DNA from: CAWAND01 sp963727915
GTDB taxonomy: Bacteria; Chloroflexota; Anaerolineae; Anaerolineales; E44-bin32
Assembly: GCA_963727915.1 (NCBI GenBank)
Contig: CAVSID010000002.1
Span: 62,001-126,000 of the forward strand
Length of the DNA stretch: 64,000 bases
Reading direction: 5' to 3'
Positions 20,748 to 34,800 of the stretch are shown piece after piece. Below the pieces are notes generated by a model, which had not been told where the DNA came from, did no database searches, and saw nothing but the letters and a program-made list of their open reading frames with translations. Within the stretch, counting starts at the first letter, position 1, and every line of letters begins with the position of its first letter. A program made the position numbers and the translations under genes.

Positions 20748-21612
20748 GTGACTCACCTTCTTCTCCGCCGGTCGCCGGGCCGGAGGCCAACCGAGCGGCC
20801 TGCGCCCGGGCGCGAGACACCATCCAGTCCATGAGCGGGTAGAGGCCGGTTCCCAGGGCCCCGGATAGCCAGTAGAGCAGCTTGCCCTCCATACCGGGGG
20901 CGATGACGTACCGCCGCCTGCGCACACCACCTAGTATTGCCGACGCCACGACCTCCGGGGTCACAGCGTGGACATTCCCCGCTAAGGCCCGAGTCTCGGC
21001 CGGTTTGAACTGGTTCTCATAGTCGAGCTGCGGCGTTTGCGTGTCCGGCGGGTAGACAATAGAAACATTGATTCCCTTGGGTCTCATCTCGGCCCGCAAC
21101 GCGTCGGAGTAGCCACGAACAGCGAACTTCGAGGCGCCGTAGGCTGTATAGCCAAACACCGCCAAGAATCCGGCGATAGATGAGATATTGACGATGTGGC
21201 CACTGCCGCGCCGCACCATGCTTGGGAGCAGCGCCTGGGTGACGTGAACAGTCCCGAAGTAGTTGACGTCCATCATCCAGTGGAAGATATCCATCTCAAG
21301 GGACTCGGCATAACCTGGGTGGGCGGCGCCGGCGCTGTTGATTATCAGATCAGGCAGTCTGTCTGGCGCCTCAAACGGTGCCAGTCCCTGTTGCACGGCA
21401 TGGAGATCGGTCACGTCGACTGCCAAAGCGTCAGCAGTTTGGTTTGAGGATGCGCGCTCTGCCCGGATAGTCTCGACAGCCTGCGCCAGCTTCTCAGGGT
21501 CACGAGCAAGGATCCAGACGTGAGCGCCTTGCGCGGCCAATTGCCGTGCCAGCGCCAAGCCAATCCCACTCGATCCGCCGGTGATGAGCGCGCGAATATT
21601 CTGAAAATCCAT
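20734..21612 (-). CDS. Short-chain dehydrogenase, probable 3-ketosphinganine reductase
   Basis: A 292-aa classical SDR: TGGSSGIGLALA nucleotide-binding loop, INSAGAAHPG, catalytic Ser (NISSIAGF) and YGASK (YxxxK). It has an extended C-terminal part with a hydrophobic stretch (LLYWLSGALGTGLYPLMDW), as in KDSR-type enzymes, and PPDTQTPQLDYENQFKP, a segment I associate with 3-ketodihydrosphingosine reductases. It would reduce 3-ketosphinganine to sphinganine with NADPH. It lies upstream of and overlaps the SPT-like gene, so the first two steps of long-chain-base synthesis are encoded together. Substrate assignment is inference from pattern and context. Confidence 0.7.
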   Translation of the reverse strand: MDFQNIRALITGGSSGIGLALARQLAAQGAHVWILARDPEKLAQAVETIRAERASSNQTADALAVDVTDLHAVQQGLAPFEAPDRLPDLIINSAGAAHPGYAESLEMDIFHWMMDVNYFGTVHVTQALLPSMVRRGSGHIVNISSIAGFLAVFGYTAYGASKFAVRGYSDALRAEMRPKGINVSIVYPPDTQTPQLDYENQFKPAETRALAGNVHAVTPEVVASAILGGVRRRRYVIAPGMEGKLLYWLSGALGTGLYPLMDWMVSRARAQAARLASGPATGGEEGESHGSF

Positions 21613-21731
21613 GTCCCTCTCCCAAGGGTGTTTCCCGCCATGATAGCATCAGGTTGCGCCTTTCGATAACGACCTGATGCGCATCCGGCCTTCGGTTGAT
21701 CCTGATCTGGATGCCTGCAGCACTTCAAAAC

Positions 21732-21935
21732 TCAGGCTTTGACGATTAGGCTTTCCAGAAGACTGTTAGAGGCGCGCGCGATGTCATCCACGGCCGCCTC
21801 GAACGCTGCCAGGTTGGCGCGCGACGGGTTGCGATAGCCGCTGATCTTGCGGACATATTGCCTGGCCGCCGCTCGTATCTCGTCTTCCGTTGCTGGCTCA
21901 TCAGGTCGTCTGAGTGTCTTGATACTTCGGCACAT
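21732..21935 (-). CDS. DUF2277 family small protein
   Basis: 67 aa starting MCRSIKTLRRPDEPATEDEI and continuing RAAARQYVRKISGYRNPSR. This matches the small, highly conserved DUF2277 family (function unknown), whose members begin with Met-Cys-Arg. The Cys-Arg start and the KISG block are its hallmarks. An in-frame start 21 codons upstream is rejected because the family begins here. Monocistronic. Confidence 0.85.
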   Translation of the reverse strand: MCRSIKTLRRPDEPATEDEIRAAARQYVRKISGYRNPSRANLAAFEAAVDDIARASNSLLESLIVKA

Positions 21936-22204
21936 CTCCCGCCTCCCTCGCGTTTCTCCGATCCGGGCCCGGCTGCCTGGCTCCGGCTGACTGACCATGA
22001 CGGATAACTTGTGGTTAATTTCTCAAACTCGATGGGAATCCGCTCGACGGAACCATTGTACCTGTCCCGCCAAGTGCATTCTGCCCGTAGGCGCACTGGG
22101 AAAGCTGCCCAGGCGATTCGGATTTGCCTGGGCCGGGATACGTGAAGAGTTGAGACCGCATTTGCAGATGGACGGCATCGACCGAGCGATGGATCGAAGC
22201 TCGA

Positions 22205-22213
22205 TGTTACAAT
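22205..22213 (+). promoter_or_regulatory. Extended -10 (TGTTACAAT) of the sigma gene, possibly leaderless
   Basis: TG-T-TACAAT ends 10 nt before the ATG at 22224. A start site about 7 nt downstream leaves only a few untranslated bases, and no ribosome site is visible. Confidence 0.6.
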
Positions 22214-22223
22214 CCCTTACAAG

Positions 22224-22814
22224 ATGAAAGACGACGAGCTTAAGCTCATTCGGGCATTACAGCAAGGGGATCGCACCGCCTGCAGCGATCTGGTTGAACG
22301 TTACGCCGGCCAGGTCTACGGCGTGGCCCTGCGCCTGACGCGCCACCCTAATGAGGCCGAGGAAGTGCTGCAGGAGACATTCATCGCAGCTTGCCGAGGG
22401 GTTGAGGATTTCCAGGCGCGGTCCAGCTTGGGCACCTGGCTCTATCGCATAGCCACAAACAACGGTTTGATGCGCCTGCGGCGGAAACAGCCGGATGTGG
22501 TCTCGGTCGAAGATCTCGAGGCGGACGGTTTCGAAAACTTGGAGCCTGGCGGCCTCTCGCCGTGGCCGATCGAACCGGAGGAAGACGTGCTCGACGAGGA
22601 GCTGAGACAGCAGATGGCGCAAGCCGTGGAGGCCCTCCCTGACACGCTGCGAGTGGCCTTTGTCCTGCGAGACCTGGAAGGCCTGTCTACCGAAGAGGCC
22701 GCCGAGGCGCTTGACATCACCCCCGGGGCGGTGAAAGTGCGCCTGCACCGAGCCCGGCTTGCCCTGCGCGCGGCGCTGAGTGAGTACTTTCTAGAGGCGA
22801 GGGCCCCGGGATGA
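22224..22814 (+). CDS. ECF-type RNA polymerase sigma factor
   Basis: A 196-aa sigma-70 family protein with only regions 2 and 4. Region 2: DLVERYAGQVYGVALRLTRHPNEAEEVLQETF and TWLYRIATNNGLMRLRR. Region 4: EALPDTLRVAFVLRDLEGLSTEEAAEALDITPGAVKVRLHRAR, with a typical helix-turn-helix. The acidic loop between them is long (about 45 residues). It directs transcription of an unknown regulon, probably including its own operon. The stop overlaps the ATG of the anti-sigma-like gene (ATGA), the usual sigma/anti-sigma arrangement. Confidence 0.93.
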   Translation: MKDDELKLIRALQQGDRTACSDLVERYAGQVYGVALRLTRHPNEAEEVLQETFIAACRGVEDFQARSSLGTWLYRIATNNGLMRLRRKQPDVVSVEDLEADGFENLEPGGLSPWPIEPEEDVLDEELRQQMAQAVEALPDTLRVAFVLRDLEGLSTEEAAEALDITPGAVKVRLHRARLALRAALSEYFLEARAPG

Positions 22815-25800
22815 CCCACACCCACACAACCCCCGAGTGCCGGTCGCTGCTGGCACAGCTCTCCGACTATCTGGACGGGGATCTCGAACAGGCCATCTGC
22901 GATCAGATCGAGGCCCATCTTTCGGGTTGCGACGATTGCCGTCTGATGGTGGACACGACCCGCAAGACGATCGTGCTCTACCGCAGTTTGGGGCAGGTGG
23001 AGATCCCGGCCGGCACGCTCCATCGGCTGTGGGAGGCGCTGGAAGCCGAAGGCTGCACGCCTCCCACAGCACCCTAGTGATCCTCCCCTCGCCGCTGTAA
23101 CCTTCAGCCACACAAATGCATCCAAAGGGTCGAAACACCGTTCCCGACGCGGTTGCGTGTGACCATGCCGCGGCACGCTCTTTGGAGGTCGTCATGTCGT
23201 TGTTGTCGGATGAGGATCGGCGGGCCCTGGTTGAAATGTTTCAGTCGATTGACCGACCCGTTAGGCTGCTGCTCGCCGTGGGGGACGAATGCCCCACCTG
23301 TTCCGATACGCGGGAGATTGTGGAGGAGGTCGGGTCGCTTTCTGACATTATCGAGGTGGAGATTGTTGATCTTTCCGACGCCGGCGGGAGAGCTTTGAGC
23401 GTTGGGCTCGATCGTGCGCCCGGGCTGGCCGTCTTGGGGGACGCAGAGCATGGCGGCGATTTCGGCATCCGCTACTTCGGCATCCCGTCCGGGTATGAGT
23501 TCAGTTCGTTGATTCAGGATATCATCATGGTAGGGACGGGAGAGTTCGGCCTGACTGAGGCCACACGCAACGCTCTGGATGACCTCGAAGGACCAGTCCA
23601 CATTCAGGTCTTTGTCACGCCAACCTGCCCCTACTGCCCGGGGGCGGTCCATCTAGCCCACCAAATGGCCTTCCACAGCGCCTGGGTGAAGGCCGACATG
23701 GTCGAGGCGATCGAGTTTCCTGATCTGGCCCAGAAGTTTGGCGTGATGGGCGTGCCGCGCACCGTTATCAACGCCCAGGTGCATGTCGAGGGGGCCGTTC
23801 CGGAGGCCGCCTTGCTCCCCAAGATCCTGCAGGGCGCCGGGCTGCCAGTCAACAGTTTCAATTAGGGAGAGAAGCGTGTCGGACGCGAGCTACAAAGAGG
23901 GCAGTGTCACCTGGATAGACGAGCTGGCATTTCAAGGGATCACGAACACGGGCTATGAGATGGCGCTCAACTCCCGACCTGAGCCGGGAGAGGAGGCCGA
24001 GGCCGCCACGCCTACCGATCTGCTCCTGGTCGCACTGGCCGGGTGTACCGGAATGGACGTCATATCCATCCTAAAGAAGAAGCGGCAGCCGGTGACTGGG
24101 TTCGAGGTTCACACCCGGGGCATCCAGGCCACCGATCCCCCGAACGTCTACACTGAGATCCACATCGAGTACGTCGTAAGGGGTGAAGGAATCGATCCGG
24201 CAGCTGTGGAACGGGCCATTGAGCTGTCCGAGGGCAAGTACTGCTCCGTCTCCGCCATGCTCAAGAAGACGGCTGAGATCACAACGTCCTACCGCCTGGA
24301 AGAATAGAGCGGATGAATGCTTGGCGGGCCCGGCCGGGCGAGCGGTTTCAGTCTCGAGTCGATTGGCCGCGTCCGGGTCGCATGATCAGAGCGATCACCA
24401 GCGCACCGAGTAGCACCAGGACGAGGACGCACGAAAGGACCAGCCCGATAATCCACAGCAGGTTGGGGATTCCGGCGGTTGTCTTGATCGACGTCGGGGG
24501 CACGGTTGGACTGGCCAATTGGCTCTCGGCATGCAAGTGGGTGACCTGCCCTGTTTGAAGATGCCACACCAGAGTGCCGTCCACCACTTGATCGGCGTTG
24601 TTGGCGCCGATCTCCCCGGGCGGCGTGAGCTTCCAATCGATGGATACCTGGAGTAAGTCCAGAATCGCCGGGTCGACCCCCTCGGACGACAGGTCCGAGA
24701 GATCGATATCCATGTCGCAAACGAAGGCCCCATCGGCAAGCTGAAGCTGATGGGTGTCAACATTGCCGATCTGTTGGTACAGGTCGCGCGAGTTGTCCCA
24801 GGTTCTCAAAGGGAACATTTTCCACACACCAGGTCGTGTCGCCGCGCTGTTCCTGCGTGATCGTCCCTGTGGCCGGGAGCTTGGTCCTCGCCTCGGTTTT
24901 CTGACAGAAATCCTGGCTGGATGCCAGGCCGAGCTGGGAGAGCGCCGTCGCGTCGGCTGGGGCCAGGCCGATGGCGGTCGAGAGGCTTCCGCCCCCGGTG
25001 TCCGTGACCTGGGTTGAGGCTTCCATGCTGCAGCCCGCAAGGGCCGCTGAGAGCATGATGACCATCGGCCAACGGAGTCTCATCGGATGGGCTGTCCTTT
25101 CCCATGTCTTGGTCTTGGCGGGCATCACCCGTATATCGGTCTCCGGCGTCGGTTTGTTACAGGGTGCGCTGCACTTTAGACGGGGAACTCTATCCTAGAA
25201 GAGCTGACCAAAGGACCTTGGGCAGTCTGGCTAGGGAGTGATTGCGCTCGAACGCATACAGCGCTTTGCCAAATCCCAGCGTATGGTTGGCCGTGACCAA
25301 GAAAGGGTCGGGCCATTGCTTGAAGGGCCCGCGCACGACCGATTTCTGACTTGTCTTGAACATGAGCGGGTTGTTGATCACCCCGAGTCCGGACTGCACG
25401 TCGGTCAATGGGCTGCCTGGGGCGCCGCCCCAAGGAGATAGAAGAGGGTAGTAGCCGTATTCGCCGCGCAGGTTCAGGCACACGGTGCCGTACCTCAGGT
25501 CGGCGATGGCGCGCTCGACGGCGGAGCGGATCTCGGGATCCGCCAGGCTACGGGGATGGACGAACAGGCTGACGATGAGCGTTCCCCACAGGTGATGATT
25601 GGCGAACGCAACTGCTTGTTCGATGAACGCGACCGTCGAATTAGCGTGTAGGGCAGTCTCACTCAGAATGCTGCAGAAGACCTCACTCCGGAAGGCCATG
25701 TCGTCCTGACGGCCGGGATCCACGTCTCTGACCACGGTCCAGGGAAGTCGTTCGCCATCTGCCTGGCCGAATTGGCGAACGTTCTTGTGGGCCGAAATGA

Positions 25801-28800
25801 AGCTCTGGTGTCGATCCGCCGCCCCAGGATAGTACGCCTTGCGCGTGGGGTGTGTGGGCAAGGACGTCTTCTAGTTCGGTCAGAAACGCGTCCCTCAATG
25901 GCCATTCGGCGTGCTGGACCACGATGCGCGGAGAGAGACAGTTGAACGAGGCGTTGATCGCCATCCAAGATGCTAGCTGCACCGCCTTGTGCCGCAAGTC
26001 CTCGTGTGTCCAAGGGCCGGGGACGATGATCAGCGGCGTGACATTGCCGAGTTCAGCCGACACGTCCTTGGCGAACTTGGGCTGAATGTCTGCCTTTAAA
26101 GGGGGTTCGCTCCCGCCGAAGACAATCTTCCCGAACGTCTTGTCCGAGCCGGTCATGTGAATGTTGTCGACATCAGGATGGCGGGTCAGGTACTCGCCCT
26201 CCGCTGGTCCGCCTCTCACCATCTGCAAGTAGCCAGCCTCGATAAGCGGGCGGAGGGCCTCCGACAGAAGCGGGTCCAGGTAGTCGGTCACAGGATTGGT
26301 CTTGAGCAGGACGACCTGCTTTTTGACGAACAGGCGATCGAGCGTATCTAGCAAGGGCAGGATCGATAGATTCCCGGCCCCCAGCACCAAAGCCACCTGG
26401 CCAGCGGAGGGCGTGTGATAGGCCCAGGCTTGGTTTGCCTTGACGTCGTCCTTGGAGACACCGTCTGCCATCCACACATCGGCTGTGATGCCGCGGAAGA
26501 GCAAGCGATCGGACCAGTGTGCCGGGAAGACGCGGGCCACGGTCCGTCCCCCATCCTCGCTGCGTATTCCGCCTGGTATCGAAGGGAGTCCGGTCTTCTC
26601 AATTCGATCCAGGCTCGCTTTCAGGTGGCTCAAGGCGCGGATGCCCATGACAAAGATGATCCATTCCTCGCCTTCGGCGAAGGACCCGCGGGGGATGGCC
26701 TTGGCCTCGACGCAGGCAGCAATCCAGCGTTCCCCGACCTCAGCGTACGACTTCCTGGACCTCTTCAAGCAGATGGATGCGCTGGCGGATAGGCAGTTCC
26801 GCCCAGGCCAGCTTGTGCGCCTTCAGAGTCGCCAGAGCCTGATCCAATGATCCGATCGAGTCAGGGTTCTCATGTGACTCGGCGGCCGGGAAGGAAGGAG
26901 AGCCGAATCTGGCTGGAGACGATCCGGGTTGGGGCAGAGGAAGTTTGGCGGCCATGGTTTGGGGTCCTGGGGAGCAATCAGGGAATGATCTGTGGAACTG
27001 AACCAGCATCATACCACCGCCGATGTCTGGCCCAAACTGTGCCGCCTCCAGTGAAACAAAGGAACGCCGCAGCTCTTATGAGCTGCGGCGTGGCCTGGCT
27101 TGGGTTGGTGGCGGGGAGTTGCCCCGCCTGCAGGCCGATGCTCGAGGGAGAGACCCCGAGCCCAGAGACAGATTTATCGTTGGTCGTCCTCGACCGGCAC
27201 GTGGACCGCCTTGATCGAAGGGGTGGGTGAGATCAGCCATACGATGGCACCAATCATGCTTACGATCCCTGACCACACCCTGCGATTTTGCATTCGACAA
27301 TAGCCACAACGACAGAACAGTGATTTCATCTCGCACCTCAGCGGTCCACGCCGGCTGTACCCATATCTTGCATCAACTGCACCAGCACGGGCCTTTACGG
27401 ATACCTTACAGAGGGGTGGGGGGCAAGGGTAAGGGACCGCTGGATAAGAGGGCCCCTCGATCCAACCAATCGCAACCTCGGGCTGCTTGGGCCCGGTTCC
27501 TCGGGACTTACGGGGGGGCGTCGCGGCCGGCCAATGCCCGCGCCCGCTCCCACGGCTTCCAATTTTCCTTCTCGGCCAGGGCCTCCCGGAATTCGTAGAT
27601 CTGGTCGCGGAGAGCGGCTGCCTTCTCAAACTCAAGCGCCTCGGCCGCAGCCCGCATCTCGTCCTCAAGTTTCTTGATCAATGTGGCCAGTTCATCCCGG
27701 GGGAGTTGAGCTGGGGTCAGGCCGGCGTATTCGGCCTGGGTCTCTGCTACCGCTCGTGCTGCCATTTGATCTGTCAGGTCGCGGACGGCCTTGATGATGC
27801 TGACGGGTTCGATGCCGTGTTCCTGGTTGAACGCATCCTGCTTGTTTCGGCGCCGTTCGGTTTCGTCGAGGGCAAAGCGCATCGAGTCCGTGACGCGGTC
27901 GGCGTACATGATCACGCGGCCATGGATGTGCCGCGCTGCTCGCCCAATCGTCTGGACCAGTGACGTGCCGGATCGCAGGAAACCCTCCTTGTCGGCATCG
28001 AGGATGGCCACCAGCGAGACCTCAGGCAGGTCAAGCCCTTCCCGCAGCAGATTGATGCCCACAACGACGTCATAGATGCCCAAGCGCAGATCGCGCAGGA
28101 TTTCGACTCGCTCGATGGTGTCGATTTCCGAGTGTAGGTAGTGGACCTTGATCCCCAATTCGATCAAGTAGTCTGCCAGATCTTCGGCCATCCGTTTGGT
28201 GAGCGTCGTCACCAGAACACGCTCGCCAACGCCAACTCGGCTCTGGATCTCTCCCAACAGGTCGTCGATCTGGCCCTCGACCGGTCGGACCTCCACCTGA
28301 GGGTCGATTAACCCGGTGGGACGGATGATCTGTTCCACAACCTGATCGGCGATTGCGAGCTCGTAGGGTCCAGGCGTGGCGGACGTGTAGACCACCTGTC
28401 CAATGCGGGACGTGAATTCGTCGAAGTTCAATGGGCGGTTGTCCAGGGCGGACGGCAGCCGAAAGCCATAGTCGACCAGGTTCTGCTTCCGTGAAAGATC
28501 GCCGGCAAACATGCCCCGGATCTGCGGAATGGTCATGTGAGACTCGTCGATCACCAGCAGAAAGTCGGGCGGGAAGTAGTCCATCAGGGTCCAGGGCGGA
28601 GAACCGGGCGGACGCTGATCTAGGTGCCTGGAGTAGTTTTCGATTCCCGAGCAGTAGCCGACCTCGCGGAGCATCTCAAGATCATAGTGCGTGCGCTGTT
28701 CCAGGCGCTGCGCCTCCAGCAGTTTCTCTTGAGACCGAAGATAACTCAGCCGGTCTTCTAGTTCGGCCTGGATGTCGTGGATAGCCGCCTGCAGCTTCTC

Positions 28801-31800
28801 TTCCTCGGTGATGAAGTGTTTGGCGGGATAGATGGCGATTTCATCGCGCTCGCTTAGAATCTCTCCCGTGAGCGGATCGACTTCGACGATTCGGTCCAGT
28901 TCCTCGCCAAAGAACTCCATCCGGTAGCCCTTGTCCGAATAGGCCGGCACCACCTCCAGGGTGTCGCCGCGCACGCGGAAAACACCCGGCCTCAGTTCGA
29001 GGTCATTTCGTTCGTAGTGACTTTCAACCAACTGGCGCAGCACGGCGCGCCGGCGATACAGGCCACCGCGTTTGAGGTGGACCACGACGCGCCCGTAGGC
29101 CTCGGGGCTGCCGATGCCGTAGATGCAAGACACCGAGGCGACCACCACCACATCCCTGCGCGACATCACCGATGTCGACGCCGAAAGGCGCAGGCGATCG
29201 ATTTCCTCGTTGATCTCGGTCTCTTTTTCAATGTAGAGGTCGTGCTGGGGGACGTAGGCTTCGGGTTGGTAGTAATCGTAGTAGGAGACGAAGTATTCGA
29301 CGGCGTTCTCAGGGAAGAAGTCTTTGAACTCAGCGTACAGCTGCGCCGCCAGCGTCTTGTTGTGGGCGATGACCAGCGTCGGGCGCTGAACCCGTTGGAT
29401 CACACTGGCCATGCTGAAGGTCTTGCCGGTGCCGGTGGCCCCCAGCAGTACCTGATTCTTGTCGCCGCGCGGTGAGTTCAACGACCAATTGATCAATGGC
29501 CGCCGGCTGGTCGCCCATCGGCTGGTAGGGGGCATGCAAATGAAATTCGGACACAATTGGACCTGGCAGGGAGCTTAAAAACGGAACCCGACTATTCTAC
29601 CATCATGGACGTCGCCGCCTGGTCGGATGGTGGAACATCTTGGAGAGGTAGCTGTGCGGATATTGATCTGTGGTGCCGGGGGCAACCTGGGCGCCTTGCT
29701 CGCCGAGCGCATGTTGGCGTCGGAGCACGAGTTGAGCCTGATGTGGCACCGCCACCCACTCCCGGCAAGGTTAAGCAGACCATCCTGCCGCACGGCTTGT
29801 ACAAGCGGATATGGGTGACCCGGCGAGCCTACTCCGGCCCTCCACGGCAATGAGGTGGTGGTGCATCTGGCTGGGAAGCTCTTCGCACCTCGCCCGTCTC
29901 GCTTCCTCACCGAGACCAACGTCGGCTACATGGACAATCTCGTCCAAGCGTCCATCTCGTCCGGGATAAGCCGGCTGGTGTTTGTCTCGTTTCCCCAGGT
30001 CGAGGGTCCAACCACCCCCGACAATCCGGCACTGGGCAAGTTGGATGGACGGCCGGTTAGCCATCACGCGCAGACGCGGCCTGGAGGCCGAGCAACACCT
30101 GTTCTCCTCCACCGTCGGCACCTCGGTCGTGCCCGTCGTCGTGCGGTCCGGCGCAGTGTATGGTCGGGAAGTGAAGCTGATCCGAGCCGCCCGAAGGCTG
30201 ATGCGCCTGAAGCTGATGGCGGTCTGGCCCGGACCGACCTGGTACCACTTCATCGCTCTGGAGGATTTCCTGCGAGGGCTAGAGGCCGCAATCCGGCTGC
30301 CGGGCCTGCGCGGGGTCTATCCCCTGGGGGACGACCGTCCGTTACCGCTCCAGGCGTTCGCCGATCGTTTGGCAGACCATTGGGGGTTTCACAGACCGTG
30401 GCGCCTTCCGCCCTTCGCCTTCGAGAGCGCCGCCACCCTGGTCGAACTGGCGGCCCTCGCATTCGGCTCGCCGGCGCCATTGACGCGTGACATCATCAAG
30501 CTGGGTCGGGTGGATCACGCCATGGACACCCGCCGCATGAAGGCCGACCTTCTTCCCGATCTCGTCTACCCGAGCCTGGATCAAGGGATAGCGCTCTTGT
30601 GAAGGAATTCACAAGCGGAGCATTGGGAGTTTCCTGTTTCAATCGGTGACGAAGATCGGATTGCTGTAGATCCAGCCGCGAGCTTCGCCGTGGCCCCACA
30701 GGGCAGCTTCTACGCGGTAGGCACCGGGCTCGGAAACGGTGGCCACTGCATGGGCGGAGGTTTCCCATGTTCTGAGTTCCTGGCCCGTACCGGATCAGGC
30801 GGACGTACGCCGGGCGGGGAAGCCGAACCTGGAGGGTGACGCCGAAGCCGGCGGAGACGCAGTCGCCCATCTGGTGCAGTCCGCGTCGCGACTGGGCGGT
30901 AAATCGAAAGCCATACGATCGGGGCGAGCCTGTCATTGGCGACGAAGGCCCTTCCTCCTCTCAGACTGTCGAAGATCATCTTCCGGTCCAATTCCATATC
31001 ACCCGTCGGCGCTGCCGGTATCAGCACGTGCGTGTTGATGCTGCCGAACAGATACGCGTAGGGAAACACAACCCGCCTGAGGGGGCCTTTGCTGACGGGC
31101 CAGGCGTGCGCATCTGCCCCGCCGATGGCCACGACCTTCTGGCCGGACTTCAGCAGGCGGTCCCAACGCCCCAGCACTTCGGCCGGGGGGCGGGTCGGGA
31201 TCAGATCGGGACGGAAGGCGTAGTAAATCGCTTCTGGCCATGAGGTAAGATGGGCCTTGTATTCGCTCATGAAGTTCCAGATTTCCAGCCCGTTGAAGCC
31301 TTCCACATCCCAGCTAACCCACGACAGCGATTCTTCATCGAACAACGGCGCCGGCGGATCTTCTGGATGGGCCAGAAATGACAATCCGCCGGCTTTGTTG
31401 ACAGCGTTGATGAGGCGCTGCGGCGACGGCGCCTGAGGTGAAAGCTCCCGTGCGGGCTTCGTAGGTCAGAAGGTGGTTGCGCTGCGGCTTCCGGCGGGAT
31501 CGTGGATTTCCTCCCCGGCCAGAATCAGCACGCGCTGGTCGCCCTGGTACTGGTAGCCGTCCACGCCTTCGACATACACGTTGTGGTCCGTGACGACCAC
31601 AAAATCCAGGCCGGCTTCGAGGGCGGCCCGGGCGATGTCTTTGTGCGTTCCGGCGCCATCCGAGTACACGGTGTGGGCGTGCAGATTGCCGACGAGTTCG
31701 TAGACGTCCAAGTGTCCGATCGTCCTCGTGTTTGGTGAGTGGTCAGGGCGAGATCCGGTGATCCCCAGGAGTCATGTTGCGTCCGGCGTCGCTCGGGCGT

Positions 31801-34800
31801 GACCAGGTGGGCGCCAACCTGGGCACAGATGCCGATCAGCTGCTGCCGTTGAGCAGGCGTCAGGGGCGCAAGGTGAGTGACAACGATACGGACCTGATCG
31901 TCGCAGCAGTCCGGCCAACAGCTCCTGCCAGCCTTCGCCCCCGGGAAGGGGATCCGCGATGACCGCCACCTGCTCCGGGCGGAACGAGCCGATCAGGTCT
32001 CCGAATTCTTCGTTGAAGCAGTGATTGCCGTGGATCCACTCGAAAGTATGGGGCTCGCCGGGGATGTCCAGCGGGTGAGCCTTGAACCATGTAAACGACA
32101 ATCGAGTGCTGTGGATCCCAATCCTGTCATGGCGGTCGAGTCCAGTCGAACGACGAAGAGGAGGTAAGCATAGCATAGCCGCAACCCGGCCACCAACCTT
32201 TCGGGCGTCGGGGCCGGCCCCTGAGTATAATCGGTGACGGAGGCCGAGATATGCAGGCAGGCACCTCTCTTGGACTGCTATCATCGTTGTTACTGCTTGC
32301 CGGCTGTTCCGGCCGGCCAGCCGCTGCCACGCTGTCGGCTGGCACGCCGTCCCCGACGGCCTTCCTGCCTGTGGGTCCGTCTCCCCGGCCCCGGGACTCA
32401 GCCCAGGGGCCCGACCGTGTGGCCACCTTGGCAGCCCATTTGGCTGACGCATCGACCGTGAATTCACGCCACGGCTCCCACATCGCTCGGAAGCGCGCTC
32501 GCTTGTAGGCGTAAATCAACGGCGCCTCGACGCAGGCATTCCGCCCGCTCACGGCGACGGCCGAATTGACTGAGATCGCCCAACTGCGAGCCGAAGACAT
32601 GGTGGTGCGCGACTACTTTGGCCACACTGACCCGATCTCGGGTGAGCCGTTGGTGGAACCTCTCATCCGATCGGCGGGATTTACCGGGCGCGTGGCCGAA
32701 AACATCTACGCCACCAACGCTCTCGAGTCAGCCCTTGTGGAACAGGTCGTGTACGGCCTGGTTTGACAGCCCGAGCCACAGGGCCAGTCTGCTCGACCCC
32801 GAGCTGCGCTACACGGGTGTAGGGCTGGCAGGTGACGGCACGTGGTGGAAGATCTGTCAGGTGTTTGCCCAACAGCGGGCCGGGATAGGGAGGGCGGTGT
32901 GAACAACCAGGAAGTGGCGCAGATCTTCGACAACATCGCCGATATGCTCTCGATCAAGGGAGAGATCGTGTACAAGACTTTGGCTTACCGGCGGGCCGCC
33001 GAGTTGATCCGGGCACAGAGCAGAAGCGTGGAGGACATCTGGCGCGATGGCGGGCTCAAGGACATCCAGGGGGTGGGCGACGCCATCGCCAAGAAGATCG
33101 ACGCGCTGTTCAGCCAGGGCGAAATGCCGTTCTACGAAGAGCTCAAGGCAGAGATACCTGTCGGGCTGGTTGAACTTCTCAAGGTCGGCGACGTTGGTCC
33201 CAAGAAGGCGGCCATGTTTTGGAAAGAGATGGGCATCACCGATCTCGACGCATTGGAGAAAGCCGCTAATGAAGGCGAGCTGCGCGACCTGGAGGGCATG
33301 GGGCCAAAATCCGAAGCAAGGATCTTGGAAGGCATTCGAGCCTTCCGTCGGCGGCAAACCGGGCGAATTTCGTTGGGTGACGCGTGGCCGACAGCCGAAG
33401 ATCTCCTCAGCCGACTGCGGAAAATCCCCGGCGTTCAGGCCGCTGAAGCGGCCGGCAGCCTTCGACGCTGGCGGGAGACGGTGGGGGACTTGGATCTTCT
33501 GGTGGGCTGCAGCCAGCCTGGTGAGGTGATGCAGGCCTTCTTGGGGTTCGAGGAAATCGGCCGCGTCATCGGCAAGGGCGACACCAAATCCAGCGTCGAG
33601 TTGAATAACGGCCTGCGGATGCAGCTGTGGGTCCACCCGCCCGAGCGGTTCGGTTCGGCCCTGCAGTACGCGACCGGATCGAAAGAGCATAGCGTCAAGC
33701 TGAGAGAATGGTCACTCAAACAGGGTCTCTCGTTGTCTGAGCATGGATTCAAGCGCGAAGACGGGACCGAGATTCTTGTGCACTGAGGAAGCCCAGGTCT
33801 ATGAGGCTCTTGGCATGCCGTGGATTCCGCCGGAACTGCGTGAAGATCGGGGCGAGATCGAAGCTGCCAGGGCCGGCGAACTGCCCGATCTGGTGACCTT
33901 GCAGGACATACGGGGTGAGCTTCACGCGCACACCGATTGGTCGGATGGCCAGCTGACGCTCGAGAAGATGGCGCGAGGCGCACAAGAAGCTGGCCTCGAC
34001 TACCTGGTGATCACGGATCACTCGCAGAGTCTGGGTGTCACCAATGGGTTGTCGGTGGCGCGGCTGCAGTCTCAGAGGCGCGCGATTGACAAGCTGCAGA
34101 AGAAGCTGGGGGATTCGTTCCGTCTTTACCAGGGCGCCGAGGTGGAGATCCTGGCCGACGGAAGCCTCGATTATCCGGATGACGTCCTTGAAGCACTGGA
34201 TGTGGTTGTCGCCTCGCTTCACACGTCTCTGCGGCAGTCTCGGAAGAAGGTCACCGAAAGGCTGCTTACGGGCCATTCGCAGTCCGCATGTAGATGTCAT
34301 CGGTCATCTGACCGGCAGATTGATCGGCAGCCGAGATGCAGCCGATCTGGACGTCGAAGCTCATTTTCGCCGCAGCCGCCGAGCATGGTGTGGTGCTGGA
34401 AATTAACGCCAATCCGGAACGCCTGGATCTGAACGATGTGCACGCCCGGCGCGCCATCGAAGTCGGCTGCAAACTGGCGATCGATACCGATGCCCATCAT
34501 ACCGACCACTACGCATTCAGGCTCTATGGGATTGGTACCGCTCGAAGGGGCTGGGTGACCGCCGCCGACGTGGTCAACGCTCTTCCAATGGAGGCCTTCG
34601 AAAGCTGGCGCAAGGCCAGGAACTAGGCGTCTCCCGCGACCAGAAGCGCGCCGAGGGGTTTAGTTGAGAAGGGACGCGTCCCTGCGCCATGATCCGCGCC
34701 CATTGTTCAGGAGGCCCCGTGTCCAACGTTGCCATCGTGACCGACAGCACCGCCGCTATGCCGGACTCATTGGTCAAGTCCTATCAGATCCAGGTCGCCC